Assembly: GCA_022844225.1 (NCBI GenBank)
Contig: JALHMC010000006.1
Location: 1-64,000, forward strand
From: Hyphomicrobiaceae bacterium
Lineage (GTDB): Bacteria > Pseudomonadota > Alphaproteobacteria > Rhizobiales > Hyphomicrobiaceae
Direction: 5' to 3'
DNA: 64,000 nt
Shown one piece after another: positions 8,813-22,555 of this stretch; the stretch's first letter is position 1; the number at the start of each line of letters is the position of its first letter. Below the pieces are notes generated by a model. It was not told where the DNA came from. It did no database searches and saw nothing but the letters and a program-made list of their open reading frames with translations. A program made the translations under genes and the position numbers.

Positions 8813-9287
8813 GATGACGCTCCAGTCTTCGTGCGATCACGGATCGCCAGGCCGGTGATCCTCGCCACCTGATGCTGCAACGCATCTAGCACGCACGCCG
8901 TGCCGTGGCCTGTCGCTGCACCGCAAATTTCCATTTGCAGTCGCCGATAGGTCAGGTATCCTGTCCTTTACGTGGTTCGCTTGCCGAAGCCACGCCCCGG
9001 TTGCTCGCGCCGTAAACTGTCGGCGACGACATCGTGCGGGCGGCGCAGATCACGATTTGAGGGAAGAAGACGGGCTCGGCTCGCAACGCACCATCCGCGC
9101 CTCCGTCGCGCGCTGTCCAATCTGGTAGACAGCTGTCCGGTGGAGGGCATCGGGGGAGACACGTTGCACGCCGGCGCGTTCCGACGCATACGCGACGCAA
9201 TCGCCGGGCGCTCTATTCAGGATCGCAAGGACAGGGGCGGCGCGCGGGCCACGAGCACGGGTCTAGACGACCCGCGAGGATAGAGCC
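8813..9287. other. 475-base gap upstream of gltB
   Basis: I see no convincing gene here; the short open frames have no family features or good ribosome sites. A possible sigma-70-like promoter (TTGCAG at 8935-8940, TATCCT at 8957-8962, spacer 16) points towards gltB, but it would imply a leader of more than 300 bases and is weak evidence. Confidence 0.35.
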
Positions 9288-14078
<4,791 letters not shown>

Positions 14079-14084
14079 TAGAGA

Positions 14085-14663
14085 ATGCGGATCTTTGGTG
14101 ATTCCATCTCCGGCAATTGCCTCAAGGTGAAGTGGACGGCCGATCTGCTTGGCCTGCCCTATACCTGGGCGCAGGTCGACATCATGAAGGGTGAGACCCG
14201 CACGCCGGCTTTCCTTGCCAAATTCCCGCAAGGCCAAGTGCCTGCCGTGGCGTTCGACGACGGCCGCAGCCTCGCGCAGTCGAATGCCATCATTCGCTAT
14301 TTGGCGCACGGTTCGCGGCTGTTGCCAGAAGATCGATTTGCTCAGGCGCAGGTCGACGAGTGGCTATTCTGGGAGCAGTACAGCCATGAGCCCTACATCG
14401 CGACGACACGGTTCCACGTGCTTTATCAAGGCAGACCGCTGTCGGAGCGCGACGCATGGCGTGTCGAACGCGGGCAAAAAGCACTCGATTTCATGGAGGG
14501 CCGGCTCGCGGGCCGAACGTGGTTGCTGGGCGATGCATTCTCGATCGCCGATATCGCGCTGGTCGCCTATACGCGGATGGCAGGCGATGGCGGGTTCGAT
14601 CTCGGGCCCCGCCCGAACGTGCGCGCATGGATCGCCCGCTGTGAGACTGAATTGAAACTCTAG
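14085..14663 (+). CDS. Glutathione S-transferase family protein
   Basis: The 192-residue protein has an N-terminal thioredoxin-like domain with SGNCLKVKWTADLLGLPY and the GQVPAVAFDDGRSLAQSNAI segment, which supplies the cis-Pro and the glutathione Ser/Asn contacts. The C-terminal helical domain has the N-capping motif FSIADIALVAY. Ser9/Asn11/Cys12 is where the catalytic Ser or Cys of beta/theta-like classes would lie. Its start is 6 bases after the gltB stop and gltD starts about 97 bases after its end, so it is probably co-transcribed with glutamate synthase. The substrate is unknown. Confidence 0.88.
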   Translation: MRIFGDSISGNCLKVKWTADLLGLPYTWAQVDIMKGETRTPAFLAKFPQGQVPAVAFDDGRSLAQSNAIIRYLAHGSRLLPEDRFAQAQVDEWLFWEQYSHEPYIATTRFHVLYQGRPLSERDAWRVERGQKALDFMEGRLAGRTWLLGDAFSIADIALVAYTRMAGDGGFDLGPRPNVRAWIARCETELKL

Positions 14664-14759
14664 CACTATGATCCGCTGAGATATCAGTCCTTGGGACACA
14701 TCGTCATTCGCCGAGTGTCTGCAAGCCCGAGGATGACTCCTAAAAGAGTGAGCAAGACG

Positions 14760-16199
14760 ATGGGCAAGGTCACAGGTTTCCTCGAGCACGATCGGGCAGA
14801 TCGTGGGTATCGGCCGGTTGAGGAGCGCATCCAGCACTACAAGGAATTCGTGGTCCCGCTGCCGGAGCCGGAGGTCAAGACGCAGGCCTCGCGCTGCATG
14901 GATTGCGGCATCCCGTACTGTCACAACGGCTGCCCGGTGAACAACCAGATCCCGGACTGGAACGATCTCGTCTATCGGGACCACTGGAAGCAGGCACTCA
15001 CCAACCTGCACTCGACCAACAATTTCCCGGAGTTCACGGGGCGCGTCTGCCCGGCCCCGTGCGAGGCCGCCTGCACGCTCAACCTCGAGGACAATCCCGT
15101 CACCATCAAGACCATCGAATGCGCGATCATCGACAAGGGGTTCGCTGAAGGCTGGGTGAAGCCCGAGCCGCCCGAGACCAGGACAGGCAAGAAGGTGGCC
15201 GTCATCGGCGCCGGCCCTGCCGGCCTTGCAGCCGCGCAGCAGTTGGCGCGCGCCGGCCACGAGGTGCATGTCTATGAGAAGAATGCGCACGCGGGTGGTC
15301 TCTTGCGCTACGGCATTCCCGATTTCAAGCTCGACAAGGGTGTCGTCGCCCGCCGCGTCGAGCAGCTGAAAGGCGAGGGCGTCGTCTTCCATATGAACGC
15401 GCATGTCGGCGTCGACATCACCGCCTATGAGATCGAGGACGCTCACGATGCGGTGTTGCTGACCGGCGGCTCCGAGCGGCCGTTCGATTTCTTCGCGGAC
15501 TCGCCCGGCCGCAATCTCGACGGTCTGCACTTCGCGATGGATTTCCTGCCGCAGCAGAACCGGCGCGTCTCCGCCGAACCTCTGACGGAAGGCACGAAGG
15601 AGATCAGCGCCAAGGACAAGCACGTCATCGTCATCGGCGGCGGAGATACCGGCTCGGACTGTATCGGCACTTCGATCCGCCAGGGCGCCAAGTCGGTGAC
15701 CCAGCTCGAGATCATGCCGAAGCCGCCCGAGAAGGAAGCCAAGGCCGTGACGTGGCCGCACTGGCCCATGAAGCTGCGTATCTCGAGCAGCCAGGCCGAA
15801 GGCGCCGTCACCGAGTATTCGATCTCGACGACCGGCTTTGCCGGCGAGAATGGCAAGGTGACGAAGCTGCTCTATACGCGCGTCGGGCCGGACCTGAAGC
15901 CGATTGCCGGAAGCGAAGGCGAGCTTCCCGCCGATCTCGTCCTCTTTGCGATGGGTTTCTCAGGTCCGATCGAGAGCGACGTGGTCAAGCAACTCGAGCT
16001 GGGCGTCGTGCCGCGTGGCCGCTTCAAGGGTCTCGACGCGACGGAGCGCGACTATAGGATCAAGGGCAAGCCGAAGCTCTTTGCCGCTGGCGATATCCGG
16101 CGCGGCCAGAGCCTCGTCGTATGGGCCATCCGCGAAGGCCGTCAGGCCGCCGCCTCGATCGACAAGGCATTGATGGGACGGACCGACCTGCCGAGGTAA
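14760..16199 (+). CDS. gltD: Glutamate synthase (NADPH) small subunit
   Basis: The 479-residue protein has the N-terminal cysteine-rich Fe-S domain ([22 protein letters not shown] and [12 protein letters not shown]) that binds two 4Fe-4S clusters. The FAD motif [13 protein letters not shown] and the NADPH motif [12 protein letters not shown] follow. It oxidises NADPH and passes electrons to GltB. The ATG at 14760 ([12 protein letters not shown]) is chosen because the family begins with this motif; the open frame extends upstream to 14691 but those residues look non-coding. RidA follows 20 bases later. Confidence 0.96.
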   Translation: MGKVTGFLEHDRADRGYRPVEERIQHYKEFVVPLPEPEVKTQASRCMDCGIPYCHNGCPVNNQIPDWNDLVYRDHWKQALTNLHSTNNFPEFTGRVCPAPCEAACTLNLEDNPVTIKTIECAIIDKGFAEGWVKPEPPETRTGKKVAVIGAGPAGLAAAQQLARAGHEVHVYEKNAHAGGLLRYGIPDFKLDKGVVARRVEQLKGEGVVFHMNAHVGVDITAYEIEDAHDAVLLTGGSERPFDFFADSPGRNLDGLHFAMDFLPQQNRRVSAEPLTEGTKEISAKDKHVIVIGGGDTGSDCIGTSIRQGAKSVTQLEIMPKPPEKEAKAVTWPHWPMKLRISSSQAEGAVTEYSISTTGFAGENGKVTKLLYTRVGPDLKPIAGSEGELPADLVLFAMGFSGPIESDVVKQLELGVVPRGRFKGLDATERDYRIKGKPKLFAAGDIRRGQSLVVWAIREGRQAAASIDKALMGRTDLPR

Positions 16200-16219
16200 T
16201 AGCAGGAGAGGAAGCGATC

Positions 16220-16597
16220 ATGAGCCAGCCAAAGCCCTTGTTTCCGCCCACCCGCGTCGTGCCCCTCGGCGGAGGCGCCAAAATGGTCTTCTGCTCTGGC
16301 GTCACGGCACGCGGCACCGCCGCAGCCGGAAAGTCGGTGCAGGAGCAGACCCGCGAATGCCTTGCGAAGCTCGAACGTGCGCTCGCGGCTGAAGGCGCCA
16401 CCTGGGAGCACGTTCTCAAGACGACGACGTGGCTGTCGGACATGCGCTACTACGACGGCTTCAACGAGGCGCGGAGCGCCTTCTATGCGACTTTGCCCGT
16501 GCCGCCGGCCAGCAGCACCATCGGTGGCGCACAGTTCACCTCGACGGACGTGTGCATCGAGATCGAGGCGACGGCCGTCGTTCCGGCGCAGAGTTGA
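16220..16597 (+). CDS. RidA/YjgF-family protein
   Basis: The 125-residue protein shows the RidA fold: FCSGVTARGT, QTRECLAKLERALAAEGATWEHVLKTTTWL and the C-terminal strand VCIEIEATAVVP. RidA hydrolyses reactive enamine/imine intermediates of PLP enzymes. The key Arg of archetypal RidA, expected in a segment like A-R-x-x-x, may be supplied by EARSAFYATLP. The start at 16220 is supported by AGGAGAGGAA; a longer frame from 16121 runs inside gltD. It is 20 bases behind gltD and likely in the same transcript. Confidence 0.85.
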   Translation: MSQPKPLFPPTRVVPLGGGAKMVFCSGVTARGTAAAGKSVQEQTRECLAKLERALAAEGATWEHVLKTTTWLSDMRYYDGFNEARSAFYATLPVPPASSTIGGAQFTSTDVCIEIEATAVVPAQS

Positions 16598-16615
16598 GGT
16601 GGCCCGAGGGCGCTT

Positions 16616-16903
16616 CTACGACTTCTGCGCCTCCAGGAACGCCCGCGCCGGACCGGCATCGATCAGCGGATGGATCTCGAATGTCGCCGGAATGATCTCG
16701 GCCCATTCGTTGAGAATGCGGTGCAGCGTCTCGTTGTCGGGCACATCGAAGAGAGCGACGGCGCCACGACCGGTTCGCGCCCACACGTGTTTGCACAGCC
16801 CTTGGTCCTGCAATGGAGCCAGCCACTCCCAATAGGCCTTGCGCTTCGGCACCATGGTCGAAGGCGGCTCGGGACGCGGCGTCGAGATGACCATGAACAG
16901 CAT
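16616..16903 (-). CDS. Muconolactone delta-isomerase-like small protein
   Basis: The 95-residue protein begins MLFMVISTPRPE, contains KRKAYWEWLAPLQDQGL and ends LIDAGPARAFLEAQKS. This fits the MIase/ferredoxin-like fold, where a short strand-rich domain is followed by a small-domain helix. The start at 16903 has AAGGAGTGAGG upstream and lies 5 bases after the stop of the NTF2-like gene, so the two are an operon. Muconolactone isomerase acts in catechol degradation, but no other beta-ketoadipate gene is nearby, so a different lactone or regulatory role is possible. Confidence 0.7.
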   Translation of the reverse strand: MLFMVISTPRPEPPSTMVPKRKAYWEWLAPLQDQGLCKHVWARTGRGAVALFDVPDNETLHRILNEWAEIIPATFEIHPLIDAGPARAFLEAQKS

Positions 16904-16908
16904 GCGCC

Positions 16909-17361
16909 TCACTCCTTCGCCTTGAGTCGGGTTGCAGGCTTGAACTGATCCTCGAGCCGGTTTCCGTGCCGGTGCACGAGGCGCCATTCGCCGGCCTCGA
17001 GCCGGAAGATGTGCGTGACGCGATTGGTCCAGCCCGTGAGTCCGGCGACGCCGGCCATCGTCTGGTCCGAGTAGGTCTCGATATCGGTCGTGTAGAACAG
17101 CTCCGGCGTGACGACTGTCGTCACGTTCTGATAGCTGACCTTGCCGCCCTTGAATTGCTGCCCTGCCCAGTCCCACCGGGCTGCCACACCGTCCCAGCCC
17201 TTCTCGTATCCGCCCCATCCGTAGAAGCTCGTAGCATCGCCCGTGTGCGAGTAGAGCGCCTTGATGGCGCGAACGTCGCCATTGGCGACATCGGCCATGG
17301 CAGCTTGAAGGCGCTGGATTGCGGCCTCGACAGAGGCCGGAGTGTCGTGCGTCGCGCTCAT
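16909..17361 (-). CDS. NTF2-like/SnoaL-type domain protein (DUF4440-like)
   Basis: The 150-residue protein has one cone-shaped NTF2-like domain: N-terminal helices (VEAAIQRLQAAMADVANGDVRAIKALYS), the strand FYGWGGYEKGWDGV and the C-terminal strands NRVTHIFRLEAGEWRLVHRHGNRL. The ATG at 17361 is chosen over the longer frame from 17487 because GGGAG lies upstream and the added residues look unstructured. Family members are small-molecule isomerases, hydrolases or binding proteins; the function here is unknown. It is the first gene of a two-gene unit with the MIase-like gene and diverges from the GMC oxidoreductase. Confidence 0.75.
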   Translation of the reverse strand: MSATHDTPASVEAAIQRLQAAMADVANGDVRAIKALYSHTGDATSFYGWGGYEKGWDGVAARWDWAGQQFKGGKVSYQNVTTVVTPELFYTTDIETYSDQTMAGVAGLTGWTNRVTHIFRLEAGEWRLVHRHGNRLEDQFKPATRLKAKE

Positions 17362-17538
17362 GGCCGGTCTCCCTGGCTGCCTCCCGGCATTCAATACGGC
17401 GCCGCGAGCATTGTCACCTTTCTGCATCAGCCGTGTGCCCACGATCGCCGCCGCGACCGCTCGACCCATCGGGGCGGCGCCTGCCATCTGTCATCTTCCG
17501 GCCCGTTCGAATTGAGCCGCCGTGAGGAGGACTTTTCG

Positions 17539-19230
17539 TTGGCCCGCCTAGCCCGCCCGTTTGACCAACTCGCCCGCCGGTACGACGTGATCGTCGTCGG
17601 ATCGGGGTATGGCGGCGGCGTCGCGGCGTCGCGTCTTGCGCGTGCGGGCAAGCGCGTTTGTGTCCTCGAGCGCGGTCGCGAGTTCCTGACGGGGGAGTTT
17701 CCCGCGCGCTTTCCCGAGTTCCGCGCCGAGATGCAGGTGACTGGCCGCCGCACGAGCTTTGGCAAGCCGACTGGCCTTTACGACCTACGCATCGGCGACG
17801 ACATGCACGTCCTCGTCGCGTGCGGCCTCGGCGGCGGCTCGCTCGTCAACGCCGGCGTTGCCCTGCGGCCCGATGCTCGCGTTTTCCGTGACCAAGCCTG
17901 GCCTGGCCAGCTCGTGCAGGACGGCCTCCTCGACGAAGGATTTGCCCGCGCCGCTCGGTGGCTCCGTCCCGCCCGTCACGAGCGCGGCCGTGCCATGAGC
18001 AAATTCAAGGCGCTCGATTGCGCGAGCGCGGCACTCGGCAAGGCGCCGATCGTGCCGCCGGTGGCCGTCAGCTTCGAGGCGAACGTGAATCCGGCCGGCA
18101 TCGCACAACCTGCTTGCACACTGTGCGGCGACTGCTGCGCCGGCTGCAACGTCGGTGCGAAGAACACGGTTGCGCTCACCTATCTGCCCGATGCCGTGCA
18201 ACACGGCGCGGAGATCTTCACCGAGATTCGCGTCAGCGACGTGTTGCACCAGCCGGACGGGGCCTGGCGGGTGACAGCCGAGCACCTCGCGGGAGAGCGG
18301 ACGCGGGACGGCCCGCAAGAAGCCGTGATCGAAGCCGGGATGGTCATCCTTGCGGCTGGAACTCTCGGCTCGACCGAGATCCTGCTCCGGTCGCGCGAGA
18401 AGGGACTCTCCCTTTCGGATCGCTTGGGTCACCGATTCTCGGCCAATGGCGACATCATCGCGTTCGGCTACGGCGCCAAGCAGCCTGTCAACGCGATCGG
18501 CATCGGACACCCTTCGAAGATCGAGGGCTTCGAGGTCGGCGCCGCCGTCACCGGCCAGATCGACATCGAGGATGCTGAAACGCTCGCCAACGAGATTCGC
18601 ATCCAGGAAGGGGCCATGCCGTCGGCGATGGCGCCTGTCCTGCCGGTGATGTTCGTGCCGAACGGGCGGTTGCTGGGTGCGCTCTCGGCGCTGGTCAACG
18701 GTGTCTACAAGGGGCCACTCGCCAGCTTGCAGACGTTTTTCGCTGTATCTCACGACGCCGCGGCCGGCCGTTTCCACCTCCAGGATGACCGGCTGGTGCT
18801 GTCGTGGCCCGGCGCCAAGGATCAGCCGGTCTACCAGCGGCTCGACAAGGCCTTGTCGGCGCTGGTCCAGAAGGCCGGTGGCGACTACGTCAAGAATCCA
18901 TTAGCCGGCTCGGTGATGGGCCACCAGCCCGCAACGGCGCACCCGCTCGGAGGTGCCGGCATGGGGCGCGAGTGCCACGACGGTGTGGTCGACCACAAGG
19001 GTCGCGTGTTCGATGCCCGCGTCGGCCGCGGATCGACCGACGTCCACGCCGGCCTTTACGTGATCGACGGATCGGTCATCCCGCGGTCGCTGGGTGTCAA
19101 CCCACTGCTCACGATCACGGCGCTCGCCGAGCGCACCTTGATACACATGGCCCGCGATCTCGGGCTCCAGATCGATGATGCCTCGCGCTGGAGCGGAGCA
19201 CCCGCGACGCCGCGGTCGCCGGTTTCATGA
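17539..19230 (+). CDS. GMC-family oxidoreductase, cholesterol-oxidase (ChoD)-like
   Basis: The 563-residue flavoenzyme begins with the FAD motif VIVVGSGYGGGVAASRLARAGKRVCVLERG. It has a cysteine-rich CTLCGDCCAGCNVGAKNT segment like that of the mycobacterial ChoD group. It ends with the GMC catalytic region, including HPLGGAGMG and VNPLLTITALAERTLIHMA. A TTG start at 17539 is proposed because GAGGAGG lies 8 bases upstream and the FAD motif follows directly; the longer frame from 16966 covers the divergent genes and is rejected. The substrate is probably a hydrophobic alcohol or sterol-like compound, inferred only from family. Confidence 0.82.
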   Translation: MARLARPFDQLARRYDVIVVGSGYGGGVAASRLARAGKRVCVLERGREFLTGEFPARFPEFRAEMQVTGRRTSFGKPTGLYDLRIGDDMHVLVACGLGGGSLVNAGVALRPDARVFRDQAWPGQLVQDGLLDEGFARAARWLRPARHERGRAMSKFKALDCASAALGKAPIVPPVAVSFEANVNPAGIAQPACTLCGDCCAGCNVGAKNTVALTYLPDAVQHGAEIFTEIRVSDVLHQPDGAWRVTAEHLAGERTRDGPQEAVIEAGMVILAAGTLGSTEILLRSREKGLSLSDRLGHRFSANGDIIAFGYGAKQPVNAIGIGHPSKIEGFEVGAAVTGQIDIEDAETLANEIRIQEGAMPSAMAPVLPVMFVPNGRLLGALSALVNGVYKGPLASLQTFFAVSHDAAAGRFHLQDDRLVLSWPGAKDQPVYQRLDKALSALVQKAGGDYVKNPLAGSVMGHQPATAHPLGGAGMGRECHDGVVDHKGRVFDARVGRGSTDVHAGLYVIDGSVIPRSLGVNPLLTITALAERTLIHMARDLGLQIDDASRWSGAPATPRSPVS

Positions 19231-19374
19231 AGCCTGCTTCACTATCGCGCCAGCGCTACGCAGAGTTTATGCAGCGTGGCCTCGAACTTACGGTATGTGC
19301 ATTCGGTATCTGGCTAGGCTTCGATCGCGGCGGCGTCACCCGACGCTCCCGGCTCCCGCGACCGGAGTGCCCAG

Positions 19375-19719
19375 ATGACCGAAGCTTGGCTTTCGCTTGT
19401 GATTGGTGTTGGCATCTCCATGGCCAGCGCGGCGCTGCTCTGGTATTGCGCCAAACGCTGCCGTCTGGCTGAGCCGCCGAGCAAATGGGCGAGTGAAGGA
19501 ACCGCCACATTCCTCTCTCTGGGTCTCGTCGGCCTAGTCGTCGTGGGTGGAGCCTGGACCATCAAAGGCGCGATGTTCCTCGTGCCAGACGCCATTATCG
19601 GGCTTATCGTTGGCTTCGTGGTCGTCGTCGTCGCGATGTTTGCTGCACTCTGGCTCCTTGGCCCCTTGCCAAGTGAGGTCTCCCGGACCCGGACGCATGC
19701 GCCCGCCGCCAAGTCTTAA
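19375..19719 (+). CDS. Small membrane protein, unrecognised
   Basis: The 114-residue frame has three hydrophobic segments (about 5-25, 45-66 and 72-94) and a short charged tail. An ATG at 19375 follows CGGAG with 7-base spacing, which supports translation. I recognise no family. It lies between the GMC oxidoreductase and rimO on the same strand. It could be a spurious frame in high-GC DNA, but membrane-like composition together with a good ribosome site makes a real gene likely. Confidence 0.5.
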   Translation: MTEAWLSLVIGVGISMASAALLWYCAKRCRLAEPPSKWASEGTATFLSLGLVGLVVVGGAWTIKGAMFLVPDAIIGLIVGFVVVVVAMFAALWLLGPLPSEVSRTRTHAPAAKS

Positions 19720-19798
19720 GGCGCATGCCGACGCCCATCTCGAGCGAGCCTGAGGCGCGGCGTTGCGCGGGGGCTCCGGCACGGCTACAAGCGCGGTC

Positions 19799-21229
19799 AT
19801 GGCGAGCCCCACCGAAAAGTCCCCCGCAAAATCGACCTCAGCGCGAGCTTCCGCGCGCCCCGGCCGCACGGCTGGGGCAGCAGCGCCGAAAGTCCGCCGG
19901 ACAACTCCGCAGATACAACCAAGCGTGCCCAAAGTAGGCATCGTCTCTCTGGGCTGTCCCAAAGCCCTCGTCGACAGCGAACGGATCATCACGCGCCTGC
20001 GTGCCGAAGGCTATCAGCTCGTTGCCGACTACAAGGGCGCCGACGCCGTCATCGTGAACACGTGCGGGTTCCTGAACTCTGCCAAGGAAGAAAGCCTGGC
20101 GGCCATCGGCGAGGCGATGGTCGAGAACGGTCGCGTGATCGTCACCGGCTGCCTTGGCGTCGAGAAGGACAAGATCCTATCGGCTCATCCGGGAGTGCTG
20201 TCGGTCTCCGGACCTCACCAGTACGAGGCCGTGATGGAGGCCGTGCATGCCGCCGTTCCACCCTTGCACGACCCGTTCGTCGACCTGGTACCGCCCGAGG
20301 GTCTGCGCCTGACGCCGCGCCATTACGCCTATCTGAAGATCTCCGAGGGCTGCAACAACAGCTGCTCGTTCTGCATCATCCCGGCCATTCGGGGCCGGCT
20401 TGCCTCACGGCCCGTCAATCAGGTGATGATGGAGGCGGAGCGCCTCGTCAAAGCCGGTGTGAAGGAACTTCTGGTCATCAGCCAGGACACGTCGGCCTAC
20501 GGCGTCGACATCAAGTATGCCGAGAGCCCGTGGAAGGGCGAGCCGCTCAAGGCGCGCTTCTTCGAGCTGTCACGCGCACTCGGCTCGCTCGGTGCATGGG
20601 TGCGCCTGCATTATGTTTACCCGTACCCGCACGTCGACGAGGTATTGCCGCTGATGGCCGAGGGCAAAGTTCTGCCCTACCTCGATATTCCCTTTCAGCA
20701 CGCGAGCCCGTCCGTACTCAAGGCCATGCGACGCCCCGCTCATCAGGAGAAGACGCTGGCGCGCATCGCGGCGTGGCGCCGTGCCGTCCCCGATCTCGCC
20801 CTGCGATCAACTTTCATTGTCGGCTTCCCGGGAGAGACGGAGCGCGATTTCGAGACCCTCCTGTCGTTTGTGGACGAGGCTAGGCTGGCCCGGGTCGGCT
20901 GCTTCAAGTACGAGCCCGTCGATGGCGCTCCCGCAAACGATCTGCCGGGTGCCGTGCCGGAAGAGGTCAAGGAGGAGCGCTGGCATCGCTTCATGTCGGC
21001 GCAACAGAAGGTCTCGGCCGAGATCATGGCGGGTCGCGTAGGTCGCGAGATCGATGTCCTGATCGACGAAGTGGACGAGGAAGGCGCGATCGGACGCTCG
21101 CAGTGGGACGCCCCCGATATCGATGGGTCGGTGTTCCTCAACGGCGAGGACGACGTGGCCCCCGGCGACATCGTCCGCGCACGCGTCGTGCACGCCGACG
21201 AGTACGACCTGTGGGCTGAGAAGGCCTGA
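19799..21229 (+). CDS. rimO: Ribosomal protein S12 methylthiotransferase
   Basis: The 476-residue protein has the MTTase architecture. The UPF0004 domain carries Cys53 ([12 protein letters not shown]), Cys89 (NTCGF) and Cys118 (TGCLG) for one 4Fe-4S cluster. The radical-SAM domain has Cys185, Cys189 and Cys192 (CNNSCSFC), and a C-terminal TRAM domain follows. The [12 protein letters not shown] start of the fold and [19 protein letters not shown] are typical of RimO rather than MiaB. It adds a methylthio group to an aspartate of S12. The ATG at 19799 adds a 40-residue basic/Ala-rich lead before the domain; a TTG at 19763 is also open. Confidence 0.94.
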   Translation: MASPTEKSPAKSTSARASARPGRTAGAAAPKVRRTTPQIQPSVPKVGIVSLGCPKALVDSERIITRLRAEGYQLVADYKGADAVIVNTCGFLNSAKEESLAAIGEAMVENGRVIVTGCLGVEKDKILSAHPGVLSVSGPHQYEAVMEAVHAAVPPLHDPFVDLVPPEGLRLTPRHYAYLKISEGCNNSCSFCIIPAIRGRLASRPVNQVMMEAERLVKAGVKELLVISQDTSAYGVDIKYAESPWKGEPLKARFFELSRALGSLGAWVRLHYVYPYPHVDEVLPLMAEGKVLPYLDIPFQHASPSVLKAMRRPAHQEKTLARIAAWRRAVPDLALRSTFIVGFPGETERDFETLLSFVDEARLARVGCFKYEPVDGAPANDLPGAVPEEVKEERWHRFMSAQQKVSAEIMAGRVGREIDVLIDEVDEEGAIGRSQWDAPDIDGSVFLNGEDDVAPGDIVRARVVHADEYDLWAEKA

Positions 21230-21288
21230 GTATCTCGGGCACGACCGCTGAAGTGAAAATCGTCGTCGGCGCGAGAGCGGAGGCCGGC

Positions 21289-21573
21289 ATGACCGAAGGT
21301 TTGGATGCACTTGTGCTGGATCTCGTCGTCTGGTGCGCCGCAGGAACTCGAAGTTATGACGAGGTGATCGGTGCATGGCGCACGTCTTGTCCGCGCCTGA
21401 TGGTGTGGGAGGAGGCGCACGATCGCGGTCTTGTAGAGACGCGCCCGGGTCCGAACGGCCTAGCCGTCGCCCTGACGCCGAAGGGCCTTGCGCTCGTGGC
21501 GCCGCAGATAAAACACTCTCTCATCGTCAAGGCTCCCGCAATCGCAAGGCCGCGGGCGGCGACGTCATCGTAG
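21289..21573 (+). CDS. Conserved hypothetical small protein, possibly winged-helix
   Basis: The 94-residue protein has the pattern LDLVVWCAAGTRSYDEVIGAWRT, a central CPRLMVWEEAHDRGLVE and an LTPKG motif. The order resembles half of a MarR-like winged helix: helix, recognition-like helix, then a wing ending in T-x-K-G. I recall similar uncharacterised rhizobial proteins but cannot name a family. The start at 21289 has GGAGG 5 bases upstream; the longer frame from 21253 is possible. It follows rimO by about 60 bases. Confidence 0.6.
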   Translation: MTEGLDALVLDLVVWCAAGTRSYDEVIGAWRTSCPRLMVWEEAHDRGLVETRPGPNGLAVALTPKGLALVAPQIKHSLIVKAPAIARPRAATSS

Positions 21574-21633
21574 TGTTGGAAATCCGTTCTGAGCGCTTGC
21601 CGAAAGCATGAAGCGAACGCACGACCCGTCTCA

Positions 21634-22386
21634 CTAGCGCCGTGTCCTCTTGCCCTTGCCGGATTTGGTGCGCGTACCGAAGGATCCACTCTCGCTCGCG
21701 ACGCCGACAGCGCCAGCCTGGACGGGGGTGCCAATCACCTCTCGTGGCGCGGTAGAGTCATCAACGATCAGCGCCTTGGTTTCGAGCGCCGTCAGCGCTG
21801 CAACAAAACCCATGACGAGCCCGATGACGATCGTCGCCAGCCCGTCCGCCGCCGTCCAATCGAGGCCATGGGAGAGCGAAACGCCTGCGAATGCGGCGAT
21901 GAGACTGGCGACAGCGGCCCTCGTCTCGAGCGAAACCGCCGCCGCTGCTGCGTAGCCGACGTCGGGGCGAACGCAGAGCTGTCGCCAGGCACGATGCGCG
22001 AAACCCGCCTGTGCGAGCAGCGCGACCGCCAGCAGAGCATAGCCGGTGGTCACTTCTTTGAGTGCTCGCGGCTCCTGGAGATGGTCGATGCCCTCGTTGA
22101 TCGCGACGCCGGCACCCAGCGAGTAGAGCAGAATAGGGACCACGGTCGTCCAGAAACGTAGCTCCCGCACCGAGCGCCTCGAGTGACGCGATGATGCTGG
22201 GGGTGTAGCCCTCGCCAGTCCGACCAGAACCAGGGCCTGGCTCGTCGCAGCCACGATCGAATGAATGGCCTCGGCCAGGATCGCGGCGGAGCCCGTAATG
22301 GCCGCCCCGATCAGCTTGGCAATGGCGAGGGCAGTATTGGCGAGCACGGCAGCCAAGGCCAGATTGCTCGATCCGCTCGGGGGCAT
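21634..22386 (-). CDS. CDF-like cation transporter homologue with altered metal-site residues
   Basis: The 250-residue membrane protein has six hydrophobic segments in the CDF pattern (LALAAVLANTALAIAKLIGA, then GSAAILAEAIHSIVAATSQ). CDF pumps use HxxxD pairs in TM2 and TM5 for Zn/Fe/Mn. Here TM2 reads HSIVAAT, so the Asp is replaced by Ala. TM5 keeps WTAADGLATIVIG with one Asp. There is no C-terminal cytoplasmic metallochaperone-like domain, only a basic tail (KSGKGKRTRR). It may transport a different ion or be non-transporting. The start at 22386 has AGGA upstream; it is convergent with the small hypothetical gene. Confidence 0.7.
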   Translation of the reverse strand: MPPSGSSNLALAAVLANTALAIAKLIGAAITGSAAILAEAIHSIVAATSQALVLVGLARATPPASSRHSRRSVRELRFWTTVVPILLYSLGAGVAINEGIDHLQEPRALKEVTTGYALLAVALLAQAGFAHRAWRQLCVRPDVGYAAAAAVSLETRAAVASLIAAFAGVSLSHGLDWTAADGLATIVIGLVMGFVAALTALETKALIVDDSTAPREVIGTPVQAGAVGVASESGSFGTRTKSGKGKRTRR

Positions 22387-22555
22387 GGAATCCTGTCGGA
22401 GATGTCGGCGGTCTGCTGCAAGCACAGTCGGCGTTGGTGTCCGCTCCAGCGCCCTTTATACATTGGGTCGGAAGCGACCGGGAGCCAGGTCAGGTCTCGC
22501 ACCCTGACAATGCCGAAGCTTCAGGTGACGTCGAGATGACCGTAAAGGTGACGCG

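Noticed and set aside
16966-17538. N-terminal extension of the GMC oxidoreductase frame
   Set aside because: It covers the divergent NTF2-like gene; the FAD motif starts right after the TTG at 17539, which has a strong ribosome site.
17785-18777. 330-codon minus-strand frame inside the GMC gene
   Set aside because: Antisense shadow; no ribosome site or family features.
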